Below, in pieces: positions 1 to 11,340 of a DNA stretch of 64,000 nucleotides. A program made the translations under genes and the position numbers. Every line of letters starts with the position of its first letter. Within the stretch, counting starts at the first letter, position 1. Source of the DNA: Cymbidium sinense (Eukaryota > Streptophyta > Magnoliopsida > Asparagales > Orchidaceae); contig CM038215.1 of NCBI GenBank assembly GCA_021442155.1, positions 7,588,976 to 7,652,975 on the forward strand. The letters run 5' to 3'. Below the pieces are notes generated by a model that was given only the letters and a program-made list of their open reading frames with translations, searched no databases and had not been told where the DNA came from.

Positions 1-3000
1 ATTACCCTTTTTGGTGGAAGTCAAAAGATCAATCAGCAAAAGGGCATCCACCTCAATCCAAATATTGAGCCAACCTTTTTGAAGGCAAATCTCAAGAGCT
101 TTGTATACTGCCATGAACTCAGCAAAGGGAACATAGCAAGAATTAAGGGGGTAAGCAAAAGCACATAGGACTTTCTCGTTAAAGTTTCTAAAAATGCCAC
201 CACATCCTAAACCTTTATGAGAGACAGAGCCATCAGTGTTAATTTTAATAATATTAGCATGAGGTTTTACCCAATAGATAATCTTGTCATCTTTACAGTG
301 TAGTTGATCCAGCAAGTTAAAACCCAGTTTATTGGCCACAAATTTACAACCTTTGAATTGTTTGTAGTTAATGAGATTGGCATTGAACAAGTCACAAATT
401 TTGTTTTTAATTCTAGCAATTATCCTCATGTGGTTCATAGGGATCCCACGATGTTTTGCAACATTTCGGTCCATCCATATGAACCAAATAAGAGTGATAA
501 TAATTATGACTTTAATGTGACCTTTAATAGTGTTGTCAAAATAAACTTTAAGAAGTTGGTATAAAGTTAAGGAGCCATTGTAAATGACAATGTTAAAGAG
601 GTCATCATACCAAATCCAAAGTTTAGAAGCAATGGCCCCATTAACAAAAATATGATTCACATTCTCAATATGAAAGAAGCATTGGCATTTTTAAGGTAAT
701 TGAAAACCTTTACCCCACAATAGGAGTCAACGGGGATGAAGTTTTTCAAAATACACTGAGTAAGAATAGAATAAGAAGTAGGGATAGTGTTATTCCAAAG
801 TTTTAAAAACACATTGGAAAAATCACGAGCTTCTTTAATGTGAATCCAAACATTTTTAAAGTTGAACTCACAATTATGTGAAAGCTTAAAAAGGATCTGA
901 TCTTGATTGCTAGGAATGATAGGAATAGTAGTAAGCTTGTTTAAAAGAAAGGAAGGCATATAATCGGTAAGCTTACTGTTCCACATATTATTCTCGAGAA
1001 AGAGTTCACTTTAATAGCATAGTGGAGTGGGTAGAAAGTAAGTCGTCAATGGACCCACCTCCAGTTCAGTTATCTTGCCAAAAGAAAGAGGAGCCAGAGT
1101 TAATCCCCTAGGAAATTAATGATTCGACATCCCATTTTATGGAACAAAGTCTTTTCCAAACAGGAGAGTCTCCCGCTTTATAGGGGAAAATGAGAGGGTC
1201 CTTACCCTAGCAATATTTAGCAGTCATGAAATGAGAACAAAGACTATTGTTACTCCTAAAATTCCACCAAAGTTTATATGAAAAGATAGTGATAGCTTCT
1301 TTGATTGGCTTACAACCAAGCCCCCTTAAGCTAGAGTGCCACAACTTTTATACCAATAGGTCCAGTGCATTCTTTTAGATGAGTTATTAGTGCCCTAGAA
1401 AAATTTGTTAAGGAGGCGCTCAATTTTGTTAATGATAGAATTGGTCAGCATAATGGTTTGAATGAGGTATAAAGGCATGGAGTTAAGGGTGCTCTTAATC
1501 AAAGTGAGCCTACCACTGAAAGAGAGTAAATGGAATTCCCAAACAAAAATTTTATTAGAAAATTTTTGGATTAGCTCATCAGAAAAATGAGATCTTTTCT
1601 GACCTTTAAAAAGCAGAGGACCAAGACAATTAATAGGAAGTTCTTGTTGCTGAAAATTAGTTATTCCCAAGATTTGGTTGATCCTATTACTAGGAATTTT
1701 AGAGGAAGGAATGAAACAATATTTTCCTTCATTTAGAAAGAGGTCATTTTCATTGCCAAATTTATTTAAAAGGTTCTTAATAGTTTTAATGTGCAGAATA
1801 GAGGCATTGCTAAAGATTATAAAGTCATCAGAAAATTAAGATGAGAAACAGGAAGATTGCCTTGAGTTCTAAAAAACATGTTAGAATTTTTGTAAAAAAG
1901 ATCATTCAAGCTCCTCGAAAGGTATTCAACAATAATAATAAAAAGAGAGGGTGAAAGGGACCTCCTTGTCTCAAGCCATGCATCGAAGTAAAGAAACCTA
2001 GGGACTCACCATTCATGATAACGGAGAACCAAACATTGGTAATATAATTTTTGATGAGGTGGATGAAAATATCTGAAAACCTAAGCAAATGAAGAATTTG
2101 AAAGAGGAAATCCCAAGAGAGGTTGTCAAATGCTTTAGAGATGTCTAGTTTGAAGAGGATGTTGCCACCTCTAGTAGGAACGTCAATGTCATGAATCAGC
2201 TCTTGGGCAAGAAGTATGTTATCAGATATAGCTCTACCTTTAATGAAGCTAGTTTGGTTAGGGGAAATAATTTTAGGCAGCAGTGGATTAATCCTATTAG
2301 TAATTAATTTAGCAATAAATTTATGAAAGAAGGTGCAAAGACTGATAGGTCTAAAATCACCCCAAGAATCAAGATTATTAGTTTTGGGAATGAGAATAAT
2401 GGAAGCGCTAGAAAAATATCTAGGTATAGGGTTGCCATAAAAAAAATCAACAACAACATCAATAAGGTCAGACTTAATAATAGGCCAACAATACTAAAAG
2501 AATTGAGTAGCCATGGCGACAATAGAATCGGTTCATGCTATTGAGAATACTACCAATCTCAGCTTCCATAGGACACAAAGTGAGCAAGTGGTTGTCATCA
2601 TTAGTAACCGTTGAGGGGATCAGGTGTGTGTTAGAGAGGGCCTCTAAGGAAGGGTTATTGTTTAATAAGTTTTTAAAGTGTTGTATGACAGAATATTTAA
2701 TTTCATTATTATCAGTGATCCAGGTACCGTTAACATTTTTGGAAACAACATTAATGAAATCGCTGTGTTGGATCCACATATTTTGGAATCTAAAAGAGGT
2801 GGGGGAGGATATTGTACTGGAAGGAGTTTTGACAAAAATTAAAAGTGGTGCATGGTCAGACAAAGTTCCGCTCAAATGCTCAACAGAAGTGAGGGGCCAT
2901 TGATTGATCAAAAGGGAATTAAAGAGTGTCCTATCAAGCCGCTGTCAAAGTCTAGAGTTATGCCACGTATAGTCAGAGCCTGGAAAACTAATATCAATCA

Positions 3001-3495
3001 AATTACAATCAAGAATCATATTAGAAAAGTCTTTCATAGAGTGGATATTAGGAGAGCAACCTCCCCTTCTTTTCGAGGAAGCGAGAATAGTGTTGAAGTC
3101 ACCCCCAACCAACCAGGGTTTGTTGATAGAGGAGGCAAAGGTTCTTAAGTTATTGCAAAGGATGTTCCTATCAGCTCTATTAGAAGATGCATAGATAAAG
3201 GAACTAAGAGCAGAAAATTCACCTAATGAGATTTGAACATTAACCAATTGTTAAAGATCATCAAGGATAGAGATGTTGATTAAATAATTCCGAAAGCACC
3301 AAATTTTATTACTAATATTATAAAAGAAATTTTGAAAGCCCAACATTCTAGCAACAAGGGTATCTTAGAAGAGTGTATGAATGATTCAATAACAACAAGT
3401 AAGGTTATGTTATGAGTACGATAAAGGCTTCTAATATAGTTGCGGACAATGAGAGTCCCAATACCCCGAACATTCCAAATAAGAAAATTGATCAT
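1..3495 (-). pseudogene. LINE ORF2 remnant: endonuclease, reverse transcriptase, RNase H
   Basis: ORF2 carries the target-nicking endonuclease and the reverse transcriptase of the LINE. It starts at 3,495 with MINFLIWNVRGIG, the usual endonuclease N-terminus. The endonuclease motifs GGDFN (about 3,100) and SDHAPL (about 2,850) are visible. RT motifs follow: RPISLC, FIKGRAISDN, KLDISKAFD, HGLRQGGP (1,961-1,980) and the catalytic box as FSDDFIIF (about 1,815-1,835), where most relatives have F/YxDD. The thumb and a Zn-finger-like region lie at 660-1,700. RNase H occupies 1-300 in one open frame with three acidic residues kept (TDGS, AEF, EVDA). About 110-140 residues expected between endonuclease and RT are missing near 2,735, and stops and frameshifts are frequent. 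The end lies outside the window. Confidence 0.9.
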
Positions 3496-3567
3496 AATAA
3501 ATTAGAAGGAAAGAAAAAAGGATAATTAAAAAAATAAAAATAAAGTTGAAGAGAAAACATGAAACAA

Positions 3568-4995
3568 TTATTTATGGGAAGTTAGAGAAGATCTAGTGGT
3601 TCTAGTGGAGCTATTAGTGAACATTCTAGCTTTAAAGGATTTTTTTTTAATAATAGTTTGAAAAGGTCTATCTATGTCTAGAGTATCTCCATCCGAAAGA
3701 GAGTGGTTTGTGGTATTCAAAGTAGGATCAGTATCTATCAAAGCATTCCTAATGGTGATTTCCCCTTCTTCAGTGTCAGAATTGGGTTGAGAAATTGGGT
3801 TAGCATGTGAATCACTCTGAAGTGTAATAGAAGGAGAGGTTGTGACACCATTAATAGCACAAATTTCATGTTCATTTTTAGGATTACTTTTCAGATTTTT
3901 GCCCGTCACCAAAGTTTCAACATTTTTCAGAACAATTGTAGAATTAGTTTTGAGATTTTGATCCAACTTGAAATTCCCATTCAAATCACCATTAGGGTTC
4001 ATATGAATAGAGGTATTGTCTTGAGAGGCCAAATTATTACAATTAGAGGCAATGTTAAGTAAGTTATCATTAGCCTCCTCACAAACCTCATAAGCATTAT
4101 TTTTACCAAGCTCAGATGGCCCTCCAATAGGCAAATCTGTAGATAATAAAAGAGTGGGGGTAGGAGGGTGAGTTCAATTTTGAGTGACTTTGGGCACATA
4201 AGTGAATTTATTGGTGTTTTCATTTTTTGGAGAGTGATTAGGATCTGACAATTTATTCTTTTTAAGATGAGGATGCAAAACAAAGCATTCACAGTGATCA
4301 TGACCATGGATCTTACAATGTGTGCAAAAAATAGGGAAATTTTCAAATTTCACTTTTTGATTATACCCAAATTTCTCAAAGCCAATCCAAACTTCTTTAA
4401 GATACTTTTTGGTAATATCAATCTCAACCAAAATGAGCAATCGATTGATCTTCTGGTGGCACGATCAATTTGAAGGGTTAAGAGAAAGCAAGAGAACTTG
4501 ATGGGTAACGTAATGTATTCTCATGTTTGGAAAAGCTAGCCATAAAGGAACAATTGGGGATTCCTCTTTGATGTCAAAAAGAGGATACCATTTCAAAAGT
4601 CTCATTTGACAATTATACACAGAGTAGGAGCGTCGAGCAAAAACTCTTGAGTAATCTAAGTTATTAGATAGTAGATTAAGGATATGCCTAGGATCAATCA
4701 ATCCGACAGTGAAAATTCCAGAGAGCTTTAGGCTATGAAAAAAGGATCTGATGTTATCAATAGTCGGGCGACATAAGGAAAATTTACCAACTAAAGAGAA
4801 TTCAAAGGCTTTCCCACGTCAAGATCGAGGACATTAGTGAGCATTCCATGAAAAATTGTTGAGATCATTGACCAAAGCATTAGAGGAAGTGTTCTTACGG
4901 CATCCTTGAAGGACTTAACAGTGAGTAATGGATGGAGTTGGATCCATAATACCTAGTAAATCGGAAGCCCAGTGCCTCAAGTTTGAAGAGCTCAT
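3568..4995 (-). pseudogene. LINE ORF1 remnant (DUF4283 plus zinc knuckle)
   Basis: ORF1 of plant L1 elements encodes the RNA-binding chaperone that packages the element's transcript. The likely start is the ATG at 4,995 (MSSSNLRHWASD...), matching the start MSSSPW of the sister copy at 49,441. That frame stops near 4,922. A DUF4283-like domain follows in another frame at about 4,465-4,850 (motif GLIDPRHILNLLSNNLDY, then LLKWYPLFD and PLWLAFPNMRIHYV). A CCHC knuckle C-X2-C-X4-H-X4-C is intact at about 4,285-4,326. The tail (3,568-4,134) is polar, low in complexity, and ends shortly before ORF2. At least two frameshifts break the reading frame. The domain order is standard for plant L1 ORF1; I infer no remaining function. 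Confidence 0.85.
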
Positions 4996-5155
4996 TTTGC
5001 ACTGGCGACTCCTCGGCATTGAAAGAGCAAGGGACACTCACATTAATGGCCAAACAGAGACCAAAAATCTAGAAATTACAATCAAGAAGGATCGAAACTC
5101 GACCAAGCCGCAAGGAAAACACAAGGGAACACGAAAGGAGAAAGTGGAGAGTTAA

Positions 5156-8100
5156 TGAATTGATTTTAGGGTCTAGGGTTTAGGATTTATGATTTAGGGT
5201 TTAGGGTTGTAGGTTTAGAATTTAAGGTTTAGGTTTTATGGTTCATTTTAGGGTTTAGGGTTTATGGTTAGTTTTTTTTAATTTTCTTTATTATATTTTT
5301 TTTTAAAATTGAGTAAATATGTAGGTTTTGGTTTATTTAGTTTATTTTTTTATTTATTTTAGTTTATTTTATTTTTTATTTATATTTAGATTTATTTTTA
5401 TTTTTATTTAAGTTTTTATTTAGTTTTTATTTTATTTTATTTTAATTTTATTTTATTTTTATTTTAGGTTTAGTTTTTATATTATTAGGTGTTTAATTTT
5501 TAATTTAGTTTAGGTTTTTATTTATCTTATTTTAGTTTAGTTTTTATTTTTAAATTTATTTTCTTTTTATGTTTAGATTTAGGCTTAGGTTTTAGCTTTT
5601 GTTTCTATTTTCTTTTTTTTTTTGGTTTAGTTTTTTATAATTTTTTTTAGGTTTTTATCTTTTTAGGATTTACAGTTTAGGGTTTAGGATTTAGGTTTAG
5701 GGTTTAGTGTTAGTTTAAGATTTAAGGTTTAGGGTTAGTTTATGATTTAGGGTTTAGAGTATAGTGTATGGGGTTTAGGGTTTAGGGTTTAGAGTTTAGG
5801 GTTAGGGTTTAAGTTTTAGGCTTTACCATTTAGGGTTTAGGGTTGTATGTTTTAGGGTTTAGGGTTTAGAGTTTATGGTTTAGGGTTTTAGCATCCAGTG
5901 TTTAGGTTTTAGGGTTTATAGTTTAGGGTTTTATGGTTTAGGGTCAGGGTTTTTTTAATATTTGTTAATTTTTTTTGTTTAGGGTTTATTTAGGGTTTAG
6001 GGTTGTAGGTTTGTGGTTAGCTTCATAGTTTAGGGTTTAGGGTTTATGATTTAAGAATTATGGTTTCGGGTTTAGGGTTTATGATTTTTTTTATTAAGAA
6101 AACTAGTATGTTTAGGTTTATTAAGTTTATTAAGTTTATTTTTTATTTATTTTAGTTTATTATATTTTTATTTTTATTTATTTGTATGATTTATTTTTAT
6201 TTAGTTTAGTTTATTTATTTTATTTTAGATTGTTTATTTTAGTTTATTTTTTAGGTATAAGTTTATTTTAAATTTATTTTATTTTATTTAGTTTAGGGTT
6301 TAGGTTTAGTTTATTTTAGGTTTAGGTTTAGGTTTTATTTATTTTAGTTTACTTTATTTTGGTTTAAGTTTAGGTGTATTTTATTTTGTTTATTTTAGGT
6401 TTAGTTATTTTTTTAGTTTATGGTTTAGGTTTTTATTTATTTATTTTTCAGTTTTATTTTTAGGTTTATTTTTTTGGTTTTAGCTTTATTTTTTTTCTTA
6501 AGTTTTATTTTAGGTTTATTTTGTAGGTATAGGTTTTTATTTAGTTTTTATTTTATTTAAGTTTTTTATTTTTAGGTTTATTTTATCCTTTAGTTTAGTT
6601 TAGGTTTTAATTTAATTTATTTTAGATTTATTTCTATTTTTTGTATTATTTTAATTTTAAGTTCAGCTATAGGTTTAGGTTTATGTTTAGGCTTTAGTTT
6701 ATGTTTATATTTTATATTATTTTTTCATTTTACTTAGCTTTAGGTTTTTTCATTTATTTTGTTTTTAGGTTTTATTTTGTTTAGGTTTAGGCTTTTTAGG
6801 TTTTTAGGGTATATGGTTTAGGCTTTGTAGGTTTATGGTTTAGGGTTAGTTTTATGGTTTAAGGTTTATGGTTAGGGTTTTTTTTATTTTTTTATTTTTT
6901 GATTTTTTTTTAAATTATGTAAACTGGTAGGTTTAGGTTTATTTAGTTTATTTTTTATTTATTTTTTGTTTATTTTATTTTTTATTTTTATTTAAGTTTT
7001 TTTTTATTAATATTTTTATTCAAGTTTTTATTTAATTTTTATTTTATTTTATTTTGGGTTTTTTTAGGTTTAGTTTTTATTATATTTAGGTTTTTTTAGT
7101 TTAATTTTTAGTTTTTATTTCATTTTCTTTATAGGTTTAGGTTTAGGTTTAGGTTTTAGTTTATGTTTTTATTTTATTTTACTTTTTTTATTATATTTTG
7201 GTTTAAATTTTTTAATTTATTTTATATTTTGGTTTTATTTAGTTTAGGTTAAAGTTTTTAGCTTTTTAGGGTTTAAGGTTTAGTGTTAGTTTAGGGTTTA
7301 GAGTTTATGGTTTGGGGTTTATGATTTGGGGTTATAGGTTTAGGGTTTAGGGATTAGGGTTTAGGGTTAGTTTAGGGTGTAGGGTTTAAGGTTTAGGGCT
7401 TTTTAGGGTTTTAAATTAAGTAGAGGTTTAGGTTTATTTAGTTTATTTTATTTTTTTTATTTAGGTTTATTTTTATTATTTAGCTTAATTTATTTATTTT
7501 ATGTTTATTTATTTTAGTTTAGGTTTTTTTATTTTGGTATATTTTTTAGGTTTAAGTTTAAGTTTATGTTTTTTTAGCTTAGTTTTATTTTTATTTAATT
7601 TTTTTAGGTTTAGTTTTATTTTTTATTTTTAGGTTTAGGTTTAAGTTTTTATTTTATCTTTTTAAGTTTAGGTTTTAGGTTTTTATTTTAGGTTTAATTT
7701 TAGGATTTATTTTTTAGTTTATGTTTTGGTTTATTTTTAGATTGTTCTATTTATTTAGTTTAGGTTTAGGTTTAGGTTTAAGTTTTATTTATTTTAGTTT
7801 AGTTTATTATAATGTAGGTTTATTTTATTTTTATTTTAGGTTTAGGTTTTTTAGTTTAGGCTTTAGGTTTTATTTATTTATTTATTTTATATTTTAGGGT
7901 TTAGGTTTAGGTTTTATTTAGTTTTATTTTATTTATTTTAGGTTTATTTTATTTTTATTTTACATTTAGGTTTTATTATATTTAGGCTTTTTATTTTTGA
8001 GTTTATTTATTTTTTAGTTTAGTTTTAGTTTTTATTTATTTTATTTTAGTTTAGTTTTTATTTTATTTTATTTTTAGGTTTAGCTTTTAGTGTCAATTTT

Positions 8101-8546
8101 TATTTTATTTTAGGCTTCTTTATTTATTTTATTTTAGGTTTTATTTAATTTAGGCTTAGGTTTTTAGGTTTTTATGGTTTAGGATTTAGGGTTTAGGGTT
8201 TAGGGTTTAGGTTTTGGCTTTGGGGTTTAGTGTTTAGGGTTTAGGGTTGTAAGGTTTAGGGGTTTAGGGTTCAGGGTTTAGGGTTTTAGGGTTTAGGGTT
8301 TAGGGTTTATGGTTTAGGGTTCTAAGGTTCCAGGGTTTAGGGCTTTGGGTTTAGTGTTTATGATTTAAGGTTTAAAGTTTAAGGTTTAGGGTTTAGGGTT
8401 TTACTTAGTTTAGGGTTTAGAGTTTAGGGTTTAGGGTTTTGAGTATTTAGGGTTTAGGGTTTAGGGTTTAGGGTTTAGGTTTTTAGTTTACGGTTCAAGT
8501 TTTAGGTTTAGGGTTTAGGTTTTAGTTTAGGGTTTAGGGTTTATGG
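5156..8546 (+). repeat. Degenerate telomere-like array, G-rich strand on top
   Basis: The tract is built from TTTAGGG and its variants. Near-canonical stretches (5,690-5,950 and 8,170-8,545) alternate with AT-rich stretches dominated by TTTATTTTA and TTTAGG. The boundary is marked by a recurring hinge at about 5,302, 6,083, 6,903 and 7,408, made of a T-run followed by a sequence like AAATTAAGTAAACTGGTAGG. No gene is present. Base composition is extreme, with almost no C. It is interstitial in this window: unrelated LINE DNA lies on its left side. Confidence 0.93.
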
Positions 8547-8962
8547 TTTTTTTTAACATAGAATAAATTCAAAGTCAACATTTCTTCTTTTCAATTTCAT
8601 CAACCAAGTAACACACCAAGTTTTTGAGAGGCAAGTGATGACATAAATAAGAAAGCATAAATAAATCAAACCCAAGATAACTAGAAATGTCTACTATAAA
8701 GACACAATTTCATATAGATGGTTATCTTCAATTTCTCCGTTCCCATCAGCCTATCAGTGGGATCCACCATCATATCCCGATCTCTCCTTACCACCAGTTT
8801 ATAACCTCCATTATTCCTCTCGCCTCCATACCACCCTGCTCCCACCACCACCTTTTACCTCCAAATCCCCCACCACCACTATGATAACCCCTGCATCCAC
8901 CGCCAGATCTACACTAAGCTTGTTTGATGGTGATGTTCCCACCGATAAGTTTCTGCCCATTC
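8547..8962 (-). pseudogene. GR-RBP gene 3' fragment, copy A
   Basis: On the minus strand this unit begins with NGQKLIGGNITI, matching the end of the RRM in plant glycine-rich RNA-binding proteins of the GRP7/GRP8 type (typical NGQNLDGRNITVNEAQ). It continues into a degenerate glycine-rich tail and about 240 bases of 3' UTR, and ends in a run of A (T on top, near 8,547) that abuts telomere-like DNA. The first two-thirds of the RRM and any promoter are absent. Stops and frame changes interrupt the glycine tail. The longest open frame on the top strand here is only the antisense shadow of the glycine tract. The unit is a dead gene fragment embedded in the array, with a breakpoint shared by copies B and D. 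Confidence 0.75.
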
Positions 8963-9586
8963 TTAGGGTTTAGGCTTAGGTTTATTAGGTTTTAGGGTTT
9001 AGGTTTATTTTTTAATTTATTTAGTTACTTTAAGTTTAGGTTTAAGGTTTAGGGATTAGGATTTAGGGTTTAGGTTTAGGGTTTAGGGTTAAGATTTAAT
9101 GTTTAGGGTTTAGGGTTTATGGTTTATGCTTTTAGGGTTTAAGGTTTACGGTTAGGGTTTAGGGTTTAAGGTTTATGCTTTTTTAGGGTAAGGTTTAGTG
9201 CTTAGGGTTTAGTGTTTAGGATTTGGTGTTTATGGAGTATTTATTCAAGGTTTAGTGTTTAGTGTTTAGGGTTAGTTTAGGGGTTTAGGTTTAGGGTTTA
9301 GGGTTTAGGGTTTAGGGTTCAGGGTTAGTTTAGTTTTTAGGGGTTAGGGTTTGGGGTTTAGGGTTTAGGGTTTAGGGTTGTAGGTTTTAGGGTTTAAGGT
9401 TTATGATTTTAGGGTTTAGGGTTTAGGGTTTAGGGTTTTGGGGTTTAGGGTTTAGAGTTTAGGGTTTATTTATTTAGTTTTTTAGTGTTTAGGTTTAGTT
9501 TTAGGTGTAGGGTTTAGGGTTTGGGGTTTAAGTTGTAGGTTTAGGGTTTAAGTTTTAGTTTATGGTTTAGGGTTTATGATTTAAGA
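8963..9586 (+). repeat. Telomere-like array between GR-RBP copies A and B
   Basis: TTTAGGG-type repeats, mostly near-canonical, G-rich strand on top. It separates two inverted GR-RBP fragments whose start points lie about 1.0 kb apart, so fragment plus spacer looks like one amplified unit. Confidence 0.92.
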
Positions 9587-9984
9587 TTTTTTTTAATAGA
9601 GAACAATTTTATATTCAACATTTTTTCTTTTCAATTTTATCAACCAAGTAGCATCCCAAGTATTCTAAGACACAAGTGATGATATAGATAAAAAATGAAC
9701 ACCAATAAAGCAAATCAAAAACCCTAGATAAGTAGAACTTTCTCTACTATAACGATAGAGTTCCATAAGCAATAGATTTGATGGTTCTTGGTTTCTAGTA
9801 GCGGATCCACCATCATAGATCTCTCACCACCACGTAACCTCCATTGCTCCACTTCCCTCTATAACCACCACTACTCTAACCACCACCTCCGATCCCCACC
9901 ATACGATAAGCTCACCTCCAACTTCGCCTCCGTAGATCAAGGTTTTGATAGTGATGTTCCTGTCATCAAGGTTCTACCCATTTG
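9587..9984 (-). pseudogene. GR-RBP gene 3' fragment, copy B
   Basis: Same unit as copy A and in the same orientation. Reading the minus strand from 9,984, it starts with a sequence matching NGQNLDG in a slightly altered form, keeps the NITI segment, runs through a shortened glycine-rich stretch and then the 3' UTR. The 3' UTR is close to that of copies A, C, D and E, including the segment that reads CTCTATT before a run of about eight A at the array junction (top strand 9,587-9,594). It has no intact reading frame. The shared left and right breakpoints argue that one captured fragment was multiplied with its surrounding array. Confidence 0.75.
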
Positions 9985-11219
9985 TAGGGTTTAAGGTTAG
10001 TTTAGGGTTTAGGGTTTAGGGTTTAAGGTTTAGTGTTAGTTTAGGGGTTATGGTTCAGCATTTAGGGTTTGGGGTTTAGGGTTTAGGATTATAGGTTTTA
10101 AGGTTTAGAGTTTAGGGTTTAGTGTTTATGGTTTATGATTTTAGGGTTTAGGGTTTAAGGTTTAGGGTTTTGGGTTTTAGGGTTTAGGGTTTAGGGTTTA
10201 GGGTTTAGGGTTTAGGGCTGTAGGTTTAGGGTTTAGTGTTTAGGGTTTAGGGTTCAAGGTTTAGGGTTAGTTTTAGGATTAGGGTTTATTTTTTCTATTT
10301 TTTATTTTTTATTTTTTATGTTAAATTAAGTAAACTTGAAGTCTTTGATTTATTTAGTTTATTTTTAATTTATTTAAGTTTATTTTATTTTTATTTTTAT
10401 TTAGTTTAGATTTTTTATTTTAGGTTTATTTATTTTAGTTAAAGTTTTTTATTTTAGTTTTTTTTTTAAGATTTAGGTATATTTTTAGTTGAGTTCTATT
10501 TTTATTTTTATTATTAGGTTTAGGTTTTATTTCTTATTTTTAGGTTTAGGTTTAGACTTTTATTTTATTTCTTTAAGTTTAGGTTTTAGGTTTTTATTTT
10601 ATTTTTTTTAGGTTTTATGTTTTTAGATTAGGTTTAGGTTTATTTTTAGTTTATTTTAGTTTATTTAGTTTAGGTTTAGGTTTAGGTTAAGTTTATTTTA
10701 AGTTTAGGTTTAGGTTTTAATTATTTTATTTTAGTTTATTTTAGCTTAAGTTTAGGTTTATTTTATTTTGTTTTTATTTTAGGTTTAGTTTTTTTTTAGT
10801 TTAAGGTTTAGGTTTTATTTTTTATTAATTTTTAAGTTTTATTTTTTAGGTTTAATTTTTAGGTTTAGGTTTTTATTTAGTTTTTATTTTATTTTTTATT
10901 TTAGGTTTAGTTTTATTTTATTTAGGTTTTTTATTTTTTAGTTTAGTTTATGTTTTTATTTATTTTATTTTAGTTTAGTTTTTATTTTTTTTTATTTTCG
11001 TTTTAGGTTTAGGTTTACCTTTTAGTTTAGGTTTTTATTTTATTATATATTTTTATTTTATTTTGGTTTCAATTTTTTATTTTTTATTTTTCTAGGTTGT
11101 ATTTAGTTTAGGTTTAGGCTTTTAGCATTTTAGGGTTTATGGTTTAGGGTTAGTTTAGGGTTTAGGCTTTATGTTTTAGGTTTAGGGTTTATGGTTTAGT
11201 TTAGGGTTTAGGGTTTAAG
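9985..11219 (+). repeat. Telomere-like array with hinge at 10,321
   Basis: Near-canonical TTTAGGG to about 10,280, then a T-rich transition, a hinge (TTAAATTAAGTAAACTTG at 10,321) and a degenerate TTTATTT/TTTAGG block to about 11,100. It returns to TTTAGGG before GR-RBP copy C. No gene is seen. Confidence 0.92.
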
Positions 11220-11340
11220 ATTTTTTTTGACAAAGAACAAATTTAGATTCAACATTTATTCTTTTCAATTTCATCAACCAAGTAGCACCCAAAATTTTCT
11301 TAGACATAAGCAATGACATAGATTAAAAACGAGCACCTAT
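11220..11340 (-). pseudogene. GR-RBP 3' UTR fragment, copy C (truncated)
   Basis: Only about 120 bases remain of the GR-RBP unit: the 3' UTR end with its A-run junction at 11,220-11,228. The match to copies A and B covers the stretch with AACAAATTTAGATTC and ATTTCATCAACCAAGTAGCA. It stops abruptly at 11,340, where AGGGTTGTAGG resumes. The coding part is gone, so it is identifiable only by comparison with the other copies. Confidence 0.7.

Larger units (their letters stand above)
1..5155 (-). mobile_element. L1-type LINE copy A, 3' end beyond the window
   Basis: This is a plant L1-clade non-LTR retrotransposon reading right to left. In order it shows a 5' leader (about 5,155-4,996), ORF1 with a DUF4283-like domain and a CCHC zinc knuckle, then ORF2 with an apurinic endonuclease, a reverse transcriptase and an RNase H domain that runs off the window start. 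The right end abuts a TTTAGGG-type array directly near 5,156, so the element either inserted into that array or is bounded by it. Stops, frameshifts and an internal deletion near 2,735 show it is dead. A sister copy of the same family lies at 49,272-56,447. No terminal repeats are seen, as expected for a LINE. Family assignment is confident; the exact 5' end is not. Confidence 0.92.

Noticed and set aside
2323..3148. Plus-strand open frames of 73-122 codons inside L1-A
   Set aside because: They are shadows of the minus-strand endonuclease and RT; only the minus strand gives the family motifs.
8687..9994. Top-strand open frames rich in His, Pro and Ser (at 8,687 and 9,788)
   Set aside because: They are the antisense of the glycine-rich tail of GR-RBP copies A and B, since the reverse complement of GGN codons gives NCC.
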